Shown here: piece by piece, positions 17,073-26,038 of the stretch
Layout: every line of letters starts with the position of its first letter
Position numbering within the stretch: the first letter of the stretch is position 1
Source: Caulobacter sp. BK020
GTDB taxonomy: Bacteria > Pseudomonadota > Alphaproteobacteria > Caulobacterales > Caulobacteraceae
Length of the DNA: 64,000 nucleotides
Assembly: GCF_004342605.1 (NCBI RefSeq)
Contig: NZ_SLZL01000006.1
Location: forward strand, 124,001-188,000
Direction of reading: 5' to 3'
Notes under the pieces: model-generated
Database searches by the model: none
The model's input: the letters and a program-made list of their open reading frames with translations, nothing else
What the model was told of the DNA's origin: nothing
Translations under genes and position numbers: made by a program

Positions 17073-17095
17073 ACAAAGGCAACATTAATTGTACG
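17073..17095 (-). promoter_or_regulatory. Upstream element shared with the paralogue at 3083-3106
   Basis: On the minus strand it reads CGTACAATTAATGTTGCCTT, 57-79 bases before the ATG at 17016. It shares TGTTGCCTT exactly, and the CGTnCRATTw core approximately, with the element upstream of the gene at 2710-3033. Confidence 0.5.
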
Positions 17096-17173
17096 CTTCG
17101 GTCGATTTTTTAGACGCGTGCTATATTCTCGACGAAGAACCGTCCTTCCTCACCGAAGAGACTTGCCCGTCAC

Positions 17174-17926
17174 ATGCCAGTCGTGAGAGCTGAACTCACG
17201 GCCCGCGCCGAAGATTTGGAACCAGAATTGTCCAGAAGGTCCATGACCCCCGCGCCGATCAATCCCACCCTCGCTACAGAGGCCGCCAACACCACCCCGC
17301 AGGCGCCGCTGCGTCCAGGCCGCCCGACCCTGGCGCGCTCCGAAGCGATCAACGCCGATATCCTCAACGCCGCGCGCGATCATTTTTTGTCGCTGGGCTT
17401 TGAGGCCACGCCGATGGAATCGGTCGCGGTGGCCGCCGGCATCTCCAAGGGCACGCTCTATTCGCGCTATCCGACCAAGGAGGCCTTGCTGCAGGCCGTG
17501 GTCGCCGATCGCCTGCAAGCGTGGAGCGCCGAGGCTGACGCACGCCACGGCCCCATGCCCACAGACTTCAAGCAGCGACTGAATTACATCGCTCGGACCA
17601 TCCTGGAATCGCTGGCCTCCGAGGAAATCCACGCCTTTCAACGTGTCCTGACCAGCACGGCGGACGCCGGCGGCGAGCTTGCCCGCGCGCTGCACGAGGC
17701 CGGCCACCGCAGCGCCATCGCCATGTTGAGCGAAACCATCCTCCAGGGCACCACCAACTTCCCGGTGCCGCCGCGCGACCCAACCCGCGTAGCCGAAATG
17801 CTGATGTCGATGCTGACAGGCTGGTATGACGCCCACCGGCGCGTCCGCGACATCGGCCACGAAGAAGCCATGGCCTTCGCCGAGCACGCTGTCGACGTGA
17901 TCTTCCACGGCCGTGCAGCCTGGTAG
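17174..17926 (+). CDS. TetR/AcrR-family regulator (first of a tandem pair)
   Basis: 250 residues from the ATG at 17174; an in-frame ATG at 17243 would give 227 and is also reasonable. The N-terminal helix-turn-helix is clear (DHFLSLGFEATPMESVAVAA, GISKGTLYSRYPTKEALLQA), after a proline-rich leader containing the common GRP motif. The C-terminal half is an all-helical ligand domain. It resembles the next gene, including the unusual YPTK-LxQAxVA-R-xxW pattern. The pair is divergent from the second small exported protein gene, so the intergenic region 17017-17173 may be where one of them acts. Ligand and targets are unknown. Confidence 0.87.
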   Translation: MPVVRAELTARAEDLEPELSRRSMTPAPINPTLATEAANTTPQAPLRPGRPTLARSEAINADILNAARDHFLSLGFEATPMESVAVAAGISKGTLYSRYPTKEALLQAVVADRLQAWSAEADARHGPMPTDFKQRLNYIARTILESLASEEIHAFQRVLTSTADAGGELARALHEAGHRSAIAMLSETILQGTTNFPVPPRDPTRVAEMLMSMLTGWYDAHRRVRDIGHEEAMAFAEHAVDVIFHGRAAW

Positions 17927-18075
17927 ATTTTTCGAACACCGGCGTCGAATTGACGCGACGTCCGCTCCGACCTCGCCGCCGCCTCGAGGCGACCGCAAAT
18001 TGGCCTGGACAATTTCAGTTCTGGGATGACTTGCCAGCGCCGTCTCGCTACGGAGAAGAGCAAGGCATCAGAGAG

Positions 18076-18741
18076 ATGGTCGTGGCCCAGGCGTCAGCTC
18101 AGAAAGCATCCGCAGGCTTTACCCCGCGACGGGGCCGCCCCAGCGCGGCCTATCTGGCGGCCATCTCAGAAAAGATCCTGAGCACGGCGCAAGATCTCTT
18201 CCTCTCGCAGGGCTACGCCAACACCACCATGGACGCCGTCACCGCCGCGGCCGGCGTCGGCAAAGCCACCCTCTATGCCCGCTATCCAACCAAGGCGGAC
18301 CTCTTCCAGGCCATCGTCGCCGGACGCATGGAAACCTGGCGGACGACCGAGCCGGCGCCCGTCGGCGCCGATCAGGACATCCAGGACTGGCTGCGCGAGT
18401 ACGCCGTGGCGCTGCTGAAGGCCATGCGCGATCCGGAGATTCGAGCGTTCGACCAGTTGATGGTCGCCGAGGCGCCCCGTTTCCCCGAGCTGGCTCGCAC
18501 CTTCCACGAGCTGGGCTACATGGTCAGCATCCGCGCCATCGCAGAACGTCTGAGCCGAGCGGATGGCGAGGACACGCCGTCGGCCCGCACCCTGTTGGTC
18601 GCCAAGTTGTTCGCCTCGAGCCTGATCCAATGGATCCGGCAGGAAGGCGGCATCAGCGAGATTGGCGACGACGACTGCAGGGCCGCCGCCGAGGCCATAT
18701 CCCAACTGATGGTCAGCGGTCGCGCCGCCTGGCGCGGTTAG
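18076..18741 (+). CDS. TetR/AcrR-family regulator (second of a tandem pair)
   Basis: 221 residues from the ATG at 18076, which follows AGAGAG. The open frame extends to 17950 but the extra 42 residues are not regulator-like. The HTH reads QDLFLSQGYANTTMDAVTAA and GVGKATLYARYPTKADLFQA, very close to the upstream neighbour, which indicates a tandem duplication that has since diverged. Its stop codon overlaps the 3' end of the convergent GH39-like gene by four bases. A role in controlling the adjacent glycosidase or receptor genes is plausible. Confidence 0.87.
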   Translation: MVVAQASAQKASAGFTPRRGRPSAAYLAAISEKILSTAQDLFLSQGYANTTMDAVTAAAGVGKATLYARYPTKADLFQAIVAGRMETWRTTEPAPVGADQDIQDWLREYAVALLKAMRDPEIRAFDQLMVAEAPRFPELARTFHELGYMVSIRAIAERLSRADGEDTPSARTLLVAKLFASSLIQWIRQEGGISEIGDDDCRAAAEAISQLMVSGRAAWRG

Positions 18742-20273
18742 GCCAACTCGATCAGAGCCACGCCCTCCGGCGGCAGGTCCACCACCACCTCCCCGGCCTT
18801 GTTCAGGGTCAGGCCTTGGGGCGCGGGCAGCTCCGCGGCCGCACGGATCTTGGCCAGTTGTTCGCGGGTCGGATACTGCGGCGAGCCCAGGACGCGCCAA
18901 GCCGGATAGGGCGAGCCGCGTTCCATGTCGACATAGCTGACCTTCACCGCCTGGCCGGGCTTTGCCCCTTTTAGGCGGACGGTGTAGCGCTTGGCCTCGC
19001 CGGTCACCTTGCGCACGCTGTTGGCGCCAGGAATGCCGCTGGCCTGCTGGGCCTCGGCCAGATTCCAGACCATCACGGCGCCGCCGCCCCTGTTCCGGCG
19101 CGTGGCCAGGGCCGGCCCAACCGCCTTCACGCGCCGCTCGCCGAGGCGGTTCATCAGCTTGAAGGTGTTGAAGGTCGGCCGCGCCACGTTGCGGGCCGAG
19201 AACAGGCCCCAGGCATTGTCGCCCTCCTTGAAGACGAAGTTGGGGATCAGCACTTCCTCGAACTTGCTAATCTGCCAGTAGGACATGCCGCGCACATAGG
19301 GCAGGCAGCCCTTGACGATGTGGGCGATCATGGCGGGGCTGTCTGAGGACCACTCGCCCAGCCACAGCTCGGCGTCCTTGTAGGCGCTGGCGGCGATCTG
19401 CTCGCTGACCATCTTCATGGCCGCTTCATAGACCTGGTTCTGGGTGTACTTGCCCGCCTCGCCGAAGACGATCTTCTGGTTGTCGCCGGCATAGAGGTGA
19501 GTCGAGACGAAGTCGACCGGCAGCCTGTTCTGGGCGCAGTAGTCGAGAAAGGCCGGGATCCACTGCACCTTGGACGTGGCTGGACCGCCGACCTTCAGCG
19601 CCGGATCGACACCCTTCACCGCCTCGACCGAGGCCTTGTAAAGCTCGAAGTACTGGGCCTGAGTGCCGCTCCAGAAGAAGCCGAGGTCGGGCTCGTTCCA
19701 GACCTCGAAATACCAGGTCCGCACCTCGTCCACGCCATAGCGCGCGATCAGATGACGAACGAACTCGGCGATGAAGGCCTTCCAGTCGTCCAGCGAGGCC
19801 GGCGGAGTGATATTGCCGTGATAGGTGCCGAAGTTGGCGTTGCCGCTGGCCAGCTTGGTCGGCATGAAGCTGAGCTCGACCCAGGGCTTCAAGCCCGAAT
19901 CCAGCACCCCGTCATAAACGTTGTCGACGTTCTGGAAGTTGTAGCTCTGCGCGCCTGGGCCGAACGAGGCCTTGGGACGAACGCCCATCTCGTCGTCGTT
20001 GAAGATCCCATGGAAGCGCACGCTCTTGATGCCGGCTTCCTTGTGGGCACGCTTGGCATCCAGGCGCCACTCCTCGCGCATGGTCAGGCCCGCGCGGTCG
20101 GAGCCCACGCACTCGGACCAGATGTGGCGCAGCGCGCCCTCGTCGGCGGTCAGGTCTACATCCACCGTCTCGGTCGCCAGAGGAGCGGAGGCCGCGCGGG
20201 CGGAACTGGAGAGGGCAGCAGCCGTCGTAGCCAGGGCGCCGGCCGTAGCAATCAGGTCCCGACGGTTCAACAT
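18738..20273 (-). CDS. GH39-like glycosidase (beta-xylosidase type), Tat-exported
   Basis: 511 residues from the ATG at 20273, preceded by GAGG. A twin-arginine signal (MLNRRDLIATAGAL, then an alanine-rich segment ending near residue 30) indicates export in folded form by the Tat system. The catalytic domain resembles glycoside hydrolase family 39: the acid/base Glu194 sits in WYFEVWNEPDLGFFW and the likely nucleophile Glu307 in LWLGEWSSDS. A small beta domain follows at the C terminus. GH39 members remove xylose or iduronate; the present substrate could be either or another pentose or uronic acid. The 61-residue upstream extension of the open frame is rejected because it is not signal-like. 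It is divergent from the GH106 gene. Confidence 0.87.
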   Translation of the reverse strand: MLNRRDLIATAGALATTAAALSSSARAASAPLATETVDVDLTADEGALRHIWSECVGSDRAGLTMREEWRLDAKRAHKEAGIKSVRFHGIFNDDEMGVRPKASFGPGAQSYNFQNVDNVYDGVLDSGLKPWVELSFMPTKLASGNANFGTYHGNITPPASLDDWKAFIAEFVRHLIARYGVDEVRTWYFEVWNEPDLGFFWSGTQAQYFELYKASVEAVKGVDPALKVGGPATSKVQWIPAFLDYCAQNRLPVDFVSTHLYAGDNQKIVFGEAGKYTQNQVYEAAMKMVSEQIAASAYKDAELWLGEWSSDSPAMIAHIVKGCLPYVRGMSYWQISKFEEVLIPNFVFKEGDNAWGLFSARNVARPTFNTFKLMNRLGERRVKAVGPALATRRNRGGGAVMVWNLAEAQQASGIPGANSVRKVTGEAKRYTVRLKGAKPGQAVKVSYVDMERGSPYPAWRVLGSPQYPTREQLAKIRAAAELPAPQGLTLNKAGEVVVDLPPEGVALIELA

Positions 20274-20617
20274 GTTTTCCTCCACGCCCTTCGCCGCGTC
20301 CCGTGAGGCCGGCGACTTGTTGGCGGAGATCATTGATGGCCGCGCTTTCGATGGCAAGAGAAATTGCACGAAGCGATCTATTAAAACGATATACCGCAAT
20401 TCCCTGCTCATCGCTGTCGACCGAGCGGGGCATGACAGAGATCGTCTGGCGGACACGGAGCCTGACCGCGATCATATATCAACTTGTTGTTTTTCTGAGG
20501 ATACCTCTCGGTCTATAGGGGGCGCCTCGTATTCGGCTCACAAAATTTGACGCCTCCGCGCCCTTATCGTACATTTGCGTCCGATAATTTCCGCGAACAG
20601 CGGATCGGGAGGGCGGT
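20274..20617. other. Divergent promoter region between GH39-like and GH106-like genes
   Basis: 344 bases without a gene, noticeably richer in A and T around 20365-20580. It contains CGTGCAATTT on the minus strand at 20361-20370, about 90 bases before the GH39-like start, and CGTACATTTG at 20568-20577 before the GH106-like start. Both resemble the locus motif. A shared regulator could act on both genes from here. Confidence 0.5.
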
Positions 20618-23600
20618 TTGAAAACCATCACGGCGACCGTCACGGCACATCGCAAGCGTCGGATCCTGGCGCTGCTGTGCGCCTCCGCCCTTGCCTTGGA
20701 TGCCGGCGTGGCGATCGGCGCCCCCGCCTCCACTCCAGCGGAAGACGCCCTGGCCGCCGGCTTCGCCGAGCCGCCCAATGCCGCCAAGCCTCGCATTTGG
20801 TGGCACTGGATGGCCGGCAACATCTCGGCAGAGGGCGCGCGCCTGGACCTGGACTGGATGCGCCGCATCGGCATCGGCGGCGTCCACGCCTTCTCGGGCG
20901 GCAAGCTGCCCGAGCCGATCGTCGTACCCAAGCCCGTCGCGTTCATGACGCCTGAATGGAAGGCCATATTCCGCCAGTCCCTGGAGCAGGCGCGCGAGGC
21001 CGGCCTGGAGCTGGGCATCGCCGGCTCCCCCGGCTGGAGCGAAACCGGCGGCCCCTGGGTGACGCCCGCCGACGCCATGAAGAAGTACGTCTGGAGCGAA
21101 ACACTCGTCGAGGGCGGCCGCCCGATGACGCTGGCCCTGCCCGCCCCGCCCAAGGTCGCCGGCGCGTTCCAGGGCGCCAAGACCGGCAAGTCCAGTCTCG
21201 AGGCCTATGGCGACGCGGCCGTCTTCGCCTATCTGACACCTGGCCAGGAGGTTTCGCCGCCGCCCGCCCAGTGGACCACCGCCGCGGGACCGATCACGCT
21301 GGCCGAGACGGTGGCCGGCGTCCCGACCGAGGGCCTGACGCTCAAGCTGATCCCGGAGGCCGGCGGCAAGGAAGCGTGGCTGGTGGCCAGCTTCGCCAAG
21401 CCCGTGACCTTGGGCGCGGTGTCGCTGGGCGTCCAGAACGGCGCGATTGTCACCCTGGAGGCCGAACAGGCGCCGAGCGTGTTTAAGCCCTTGGGCCAGG
21501 GCATCATCGACGCCACCACCGGCCCCCTCGCCCATGGGGCGCCGCAGGAGACGCTCGCCTTCGCGCCAACAACGACCCAGCGCCTGCGCCTGCGCTTCAG
21601 TCCACTGCCGGACACGCCCCTGCCCCCGGTCGCCAAGCTCGCGCCGCCGCCTGGCAAGACAGGCTACGCCATCACCCGCCTAGCCCTGCACAGCGGCGCG
21701 CGGATCAACGGCTTCGAGGCCAAGGCCGGGTTCGAGCCCAGTATCCACGAGGACGTCGCCACCACGCCCGACGCCCCGGCCGGGACCGTGATCGACCCGG
21801 CCAAGGTCGTGGACCTGACCGGCAAGCTGCGCCCCGACGGAACCCTGGACTGGACCCCGCCCAAGGGTCGCTGGACGATCGTGCGCCTGGGCTGGTCCCT
21901 GACCGGCGCCGTCAACGCGCCGGCCGAGCCCAGCGCCACGGGCCTGGAGGTCGACAAGCTGGACGCAGCGGCGGTCGGCCGCTACCTCGACCACTATCTG
22001 GGCCTCTATGACGACGCCAGCGGCGGCGCCCTGGGCCCCAAGGGCGTCCAGACCCTGCTGACCGACAGCTGGGAGGCGGGGGTGCAGAACTGGACACCCG
22101 CCATGCTCGCCGAATTCCGCGCCCGCCGCGGCTATGACCCCGCGCCCTGGCTGCCCATCCTGACGGGCCGCGTGGTCCAGAGCGCCCAAGCGTCCGAGCG
22201 CTTCCTGTTCGACTATCGCCAGACCTTGAAGGACTTGGTGATCGACAACCACTACGGCGTCATCGCCAAGGCGACCAAGGCCCGCAGCATGGGCTACTAC
22301 ACCGAGGTGCAGGGCGACTATCCGCGCGCCATCGCCGACGGCATGACCGCCAAGGCCCGCGCCGACATCCCCACAGCCGAGTTCTGGTACCGCAACTTCT
22401 CGACCCAGCCCGGCCAGCCGCCGCTGAAGGCCGACCTGCAGGAAGCCGCCTCGGCCGCCCACGTCTATGGCAAGCCCCTGGTCGCCGCCGAGTCCCTGAC
22501 CGTGGCGGCGATGTTCGATCCATGGTCCTTCTCGCCGGCCATGATGAAGCCCGTAGCGGACGAGATCTTCGCGCGCGGGGTCAACCGCATCCTGCTGCAC
22601 GAGTCGCACATGCAGCCGCTGGTTGACGCCAAGCCAGGCCTGGGCCTGTTCATCTTCGGCCAGTACTTGAACCGCAACGAAACCTGGGCCGAGCAGGCCG
22701 CGCCGTGGGTCAGCTACCTGGCCCGCACGTCCTACCTGTTGCAACAGGGCCACTACGTCGCCGACGTCGCCTATTTCTACGGCGAGGAGCGCAATCTCAC
22801 TGAACGCTTCAAGGACGAGATCAACACCGCCATCCCGGCCGGGCACGGCTACGACTACGTCAATCCCGAGGCGCTGTTGACCCTGCTGTCGGTGCGGGAC
22901 GGCCAGCTGGTCACGCCCAGCGGCATGGCCTACCGCGTGCTCTATCTTCCCGACGACGTCACCCGCTTCACCCTGCCCGCGCTACGCAAGATCGGCGAGT
23001 TGGTCCACGCTGGCGCGGTGCTGGTCGCCAAGCGTCCGACGGGGGGGCTTGGCCTGTCCAGCCCCGACGCCGAGGTCGCCAAGTTGGCCGACGCGATCTG
23101 GGGCGACGGCGCTGCGGGTCACCGCTATGGCCAGGGCCGCGTCTACGGCGATCTCGCCGCCGCGCTCGCCGCCGAAAAGATCACACCGGACGTGGCGTTC
23201 GAGGAGGCGGCCGCTCCGGGCGACCTCTTGACCCTGCACCGCCGCGCCGGCGACGCCGACATCTATTTCATCTCCAACCAGAGCGCCCAGGCCCAGTCGG
23301 TCAGCGCAACCTTCCGGGTGGAAGGTCGCATCCCCGAACTCTGGCGCGCCGAAACCGGCCAGAGCGAGGCGATCAGCTATGAGCAGGTCGAGGGCGGCGT
23401 CCGTGCGCCCCTGGCGCTGGCCCCGCACGAGGCGGTGTTCGTGGTGATGCGCAAGCCCGCCCAGGCCAAGGCCTGGACCGCCCCGGCCGTCCAGCGCCAG
23501 ACCCTGGCCACGCTGGATGCGCGTTGGCGCGTCAGCTTCGAAAAAGGCCGTGGCGCGCCAGAGACCGCCAGCTTCGACAAACTGATCTCCTGGCCGGACT

Positions 23601-24007
23601 CGGCCGATCCCGGGATCAAGTACTTCTCGGGCGTGGGCACCTACGCCCAGGACGTGACGGTGAAGAAGGCCTGGTTGAAGCCAGGCCAGCGGGTCGAACT
23701 GGACCTGGGCGAGGTCAGGGAACTGGCCACCGTCTCGGTCAACGGCAAGGCCGTGGTCACCGCCTGGCACGCGCCCTATCGCGTCGATCTCACTGACGCG
23801 CTCAAGCCCGGCAAGAACACCGTGACCATCGCGGTGACCAACCTGTGGCCCAACCGCCTGATCGGCGACAAGCAACCGGGCGCGAAGGCCGTGGCCTTCG
23901 CGCCCGGCTCGACCTACTCGGCCAAGTCGCCGCTCCTGCCCTCGGGCTTGCTGGGCCCGGTCCGGCTGGTCGGCGAAACCCATGGTCCAACCACGTCCTC
24001 AAAGTAG
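20618..24007 (+). CDS. GH106-like alpha-L-rhamnosidase, exported
   Basis: A large enzyme of 1129 residues with a signal peptide (about 1-34, ALLCASALALDAGVAIGAP). The start is TTG at 20618, preceded by GGGAGGG. The region around residues 65-130 (WWHWMAGNISAEGARLDLDW) and TDSWEAGVQNWTPAMLAEFR near residue 485 are typical of family GH106. A C-terminal galactose-binding-like domain (VELDLGEVRELATVSVNGKA, WHAPYRVDLTDAL) is also usual for these proteins. It would cleave terminal alpha-L-rhamnose from pectin-derived or similar glycans in the periplasm or outside the cell. Next to GH2 and GH39-like enzymes it suggests a branched rhamnose-containing substrate. Confidence 0.88.
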   Translation: MKTITATVTAHRKRRILALLCASALALDAGVAIGAPASTPAEDALAAGFAEPPNAAKPRIWWHWMAGNISAEGARLDLDWMRRIGIGGVHAFSGGKLPEPIVVPKPVAFMTPEWKAIFRQSLEQAREAGLELGIAGSPGWSETGGPWVTPADAMKKYVWSETLVEGGRPMTLALPAPPKVAGAFQGAKTGKSSLEAYGDAAVFAYLTPGQEVSPPPAQWTTAAGPITLAETVAGVPTEGLTLKLIPEAGGKEAWLVASFAKPVTLGAVSLGVQNGAIVTLEAEQAPSVFKPLGQGIIDATTGPLAHGAPQETLAFAPTTTQRLRLRFSPLPDTPLPPVAKLAPPPGKTGYAITRLALHSGARINGFEAKAGFEPSIHEDVATTPDAPAGTVIDPAKVVDLTGKLRPDGTLDWTPPKGRWTIVRLGWSLTGAVNAPAEPSATGLEVDKLDAAAVGRYLDHYLGLYDDASGGALGPKGVQTLLTDSWEAGVQNWTPAMLAEFRARRGYDPAPWLPILTGRVVQSAQASERFLFDYRQTLKDLVIDNHYGVIAKATKARSMGYYTEVQGDYPRAIADGMTAKARADIPTAEFWYRNFSTQPGQPPLKADLQEAASAAHVYGKPLVAAESLTVAAMFDPWSFSPAMMKPVADEIFARGVNRILLHESHMQPLVDAKPGLGLFIFGQYLNRNETWAEQAAPWVSYLARTSYLLQQGHYVADVAYFYGEERNLTERFKDEINTAIPAGHGYDYVNPEALLTLLSVRDGQLVTPSGMAYRVLYLPDDVTRFTLPALRKIGELVHAGAVLVAKRPTGGLGLSSPDAEVAKLADAIWGDGAAGHRYGQGRVYGDLAAALAAEKITPDVAFEEAAAPGDLLTLHRRAGDADIYFISNQSAQAQSVSATFRVEGRIPELWRAETGQSEAISYEQVEGGVRAPLALAPHEAVFVVMRKPAQAKAWTAPAVQRQTLATLDARWRVSFEKGRGAPETASFDKLISWPDSADPGIKYFSGVGTYAQDVTVKKAWLKPGQRVELDLGEVRELATVSVNGKAVVTAWHAPYRVDLTDALKPGKNTVTIAVTNLWPNRLIGDKQPGAKAVAFAPGSTYSAKSPLLPSGLLGPVRLVGETHGPTTSSK

Positions 24008-24373
24008 CCGCCGGTCGTCCTGGCGGCGCGCTGGGCGATTGAACGCAGCAATTCCTGAAAGCAGCCCCCGAACTTCTCAGAAGAGTCTATACCGGTTCAA
24101 GAGTGCGTCAGGCGCCGCCGTCCGCGACGGTGTCGGCACGGTGGTCGGTTCGTTCCGGTGGGACTGGCCGGCAAGCCTGACGAGCGGCTTATAGCTATCC
24201 CGCGTTGTCGCCCCCCTCAGCCGCCATCACGTTGCGACGCTACCGTCAGACACACGAAACGCGAACTGGCTCCCCACGATCGTCGCCGATCGTTGGAGAG
24301 GCATAGCACAAATTATTTCAATGATTTAGGCGACAATCGCGGTCGTCCGCGAAGGTCCCCGAAAGGCCCTGAA
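24008..24373. other. Gap between the GH106-like gene and guaA
   Basis: 366 bases in which I see no gene, RNA or repeat. A short GCCGCC/GGCGGC inverted repeat just after the GH106 stop could be a weak terminator. The gap marks the change from the carbohydrate locus to housekeeping genes. Confidence 0.5.
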
Positions 24374-25933
24374 TCATTCCCACTCGATCGTGCCGGGCGG
24401 CTTGGACGTCACGTCGTAGACGACCCGGTTGACGCCACGGACCTCATTGATGATCCGGGTGGCCGTCTTGCCCAGAACCTCCCAGGGAAACTCGAAGAAG
24501 TCGGCGGTCATGCCGTCCGTCGAAGTGACCGCGCGCAGGGCCAGGACGTTCTCATACGTGCGGGCGTCGCCCATCACGCCGACGGTCTTGACCGGGAGCA
24601 GCACGGCGAAGGCTTGCCAGATCTTGTTGTAGAGGCCCGCGTTACGGATCTCTTCCAGATAGATCGCATCGGCGTCCTGCAGCACCTTGACCTTCTCGGG
24701 CGTGATCTCGCCCGGGATGCGGATGGCGAGGCCGGGACCGGGGAACGGGTGGCGGCCGACGAAGGCCGGGGCCAGGCCCAGCTCGACGCCCAGAGCGCGG
24801 ACCTCGTCCTTGAACAGTTCGCGCAGCGGCTCGACCAACTTCAGCTTCATGTAGTCGGGCAGGCCGCCGACATTGTGGTGGCTCTTGATCACCGCTGAGG
24901 GGCCGCCGCGGGCCGAGACGCTTTCGACCACGTCCGGATAGAGCGTACCCTGGGCCAGGAACGCCGCGCCTTCGATCTTGGCGGCCTCCTTGTCGAACAC
25001 GTCGATGAACAGCTTGCCGATCGTCTTGCGCTTGGTTTCCGGGTCACTGACACCGGCCAGCTCGCCCAGGAACAGGTCGCCGGCGTCCACGTGGATCAGC
25101 GGAATGTTGTAGTGGTCGCGGAACAGGGTGACGACCTGCTCGGCCTCGTTCTTGCGCAGCAGACCGGTATCGACGAACACGCAGGTCAGCTGGTCGCCAA
25201 TGGCCTCGTGGATCAGGACGGCGGCCACCGAGCTGTCGACGCCGCCCGACAGGCCGCAGATCACCTTGCCGTCACCGACCTGGTCGCGGATCTTATGGAC
25301 CATCTCCTGGCGGAAAGCGGCCATGGTCCAATCGCCCTTCAGGCCAGCCAGGGCCAGGAAGTTCCTGTAGATCCGCGCGCCGTTGACCGTGTGCACCACC
25401 TCGGGGTGGAACTGGACGGCGTAGATCTTCTTCTCGTCATTGGCGATGGCGGCGAACGGGGCGCCGGTCGAGGTGGCGACGACCTGGAAACCTTCCGGGA
25501 TGGCGGTGACGCGGTCGCCATGGCTCATCCAGACGGTTTCCAGCTCGCCGACGCCGGCCAAGCCCTGGAACAGGGGGCTGGCCTTGCCGATCGTCAGCTC
25601 GGCGCGACCGAACTCGCCGGCGTGGCCGCCCTCGACCTTGCCGCCCAGCACGTCGCACAGCAGCTGCTGGCCATAGCAGATGGCTAGCAGCGGCAGGCCC
25701 AGGTCGAACAGCTTGCGGCCGATGCGCGGGCTGTCTTCTTCCAGCACGCTGGCTGGACCGCCCGATAAGATGATGGCCGAGGGTTTGTAGTCGTCGACCA
25801 GGGCCTCGGCTTTGTCGAACGGGTGGATCTCGCAATAGACGCCGGCCTCGCGCACCCGGCGGGCGATCAGCTGGGTCACCTGGCTGCCGAAATCGACAAT
25901 CAGGACGCGCTGGTGGTGGGGTTCGGCGGTCAT
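24374..25933 (-). CDS. guaA: GMP synthase (glutamine-hydrolysing)
   Basis: 519 residues, the usual length. It converts XMP to GMP with ATP and glutamine. The N-terminal class I amidotransferase has Cys86 ([10 protein letters not shown]) and the His176-Glu178 pair (QFHPEVV). The ATP-pyrophosphatase domain has the P-loop motif LSGGVDSS at 228-235. The C-terminal dimerisation domain ends with the conserved GTIEWE. The ATG at 25933 is chosen over a 30-residue upstream extension because [18 protein letters not shown] begins the known fold. It lies on the same strand as rsmB, MAPEG and guaB, so the two GMP-pathway enzymes are encoded close together. Confidence 0.98.
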   Translation of the reverse strand: MTAEPHHQRVLIVDFGSQVTQLIARRVREAGVYCEIHPFDKAEALVDDYKPSAIILSGGPASVLEEDSPRIGRKLFDLGLPLLAICYGQQLLCDVLGGKVEGGHAGEFGRAELTIGKASPLFQGLAGVGELETVWMSHGDRVTAIPEGFQVVATSTGAPFAAIANDEKKIYAVQFHPEVVHTVNGARIYRNFLALAGLKGDWTMAAFRQEMVHKIRDQVGDGKVICGLSGGVDSSVAAVLIHEAIGDQLTCVFVDTGLLRKNEAEQVVTLFRDHYNIPLIHVDAGDLFLGELAGVSDPETKRKTIGKLFIDVFDKEAAKIEGAAFLAQGTLYPDVVESVSARGGPSAVIKSHHNVGGLPDYMKLKLVEPLRELFKDEVRALGVELGLAPAFVGRHPFPGPGLAIRIPGEITPEKVKVLQDADAIYLEEIRNAGLYNKIWQAFAVLLPVKTVGVMGDARTYENVLALRAVTSTDGMTADFFEFPWEVLGKTATRIINEVRGVNRVVYDVTSKPPGTIEWE

Positions 25934-26012
25934 GGGCAAGCGTTCTCCAGCGTGTCGTTTCGGTCCGGTCTCCCTCGCGGGAGGAATCTCATTCTTTGGC
26001 GAGCCCCTTCGT

Positions 26013-26032
26013 CCCGACCGCAAACGGTCGGG
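26013..26032 (-). terminator. Hairpin between the RsmB-type gene and guaA
   Basis: A perfect 8-bp stem CCCGACCG/CGGTCGGG with loop CAAA lies inside an outer AGCCC/GGGCT pairing. It follows the stop of the methyltransferase gene by 7 bases and precedes the guaA start by about 80. It lacks a T run on the minus strand, so it may be a weak terminator, an attenuator or an mRNA-stability element. Confidence 0.45.
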
Positions 26033-26038
26033 CGGGCT

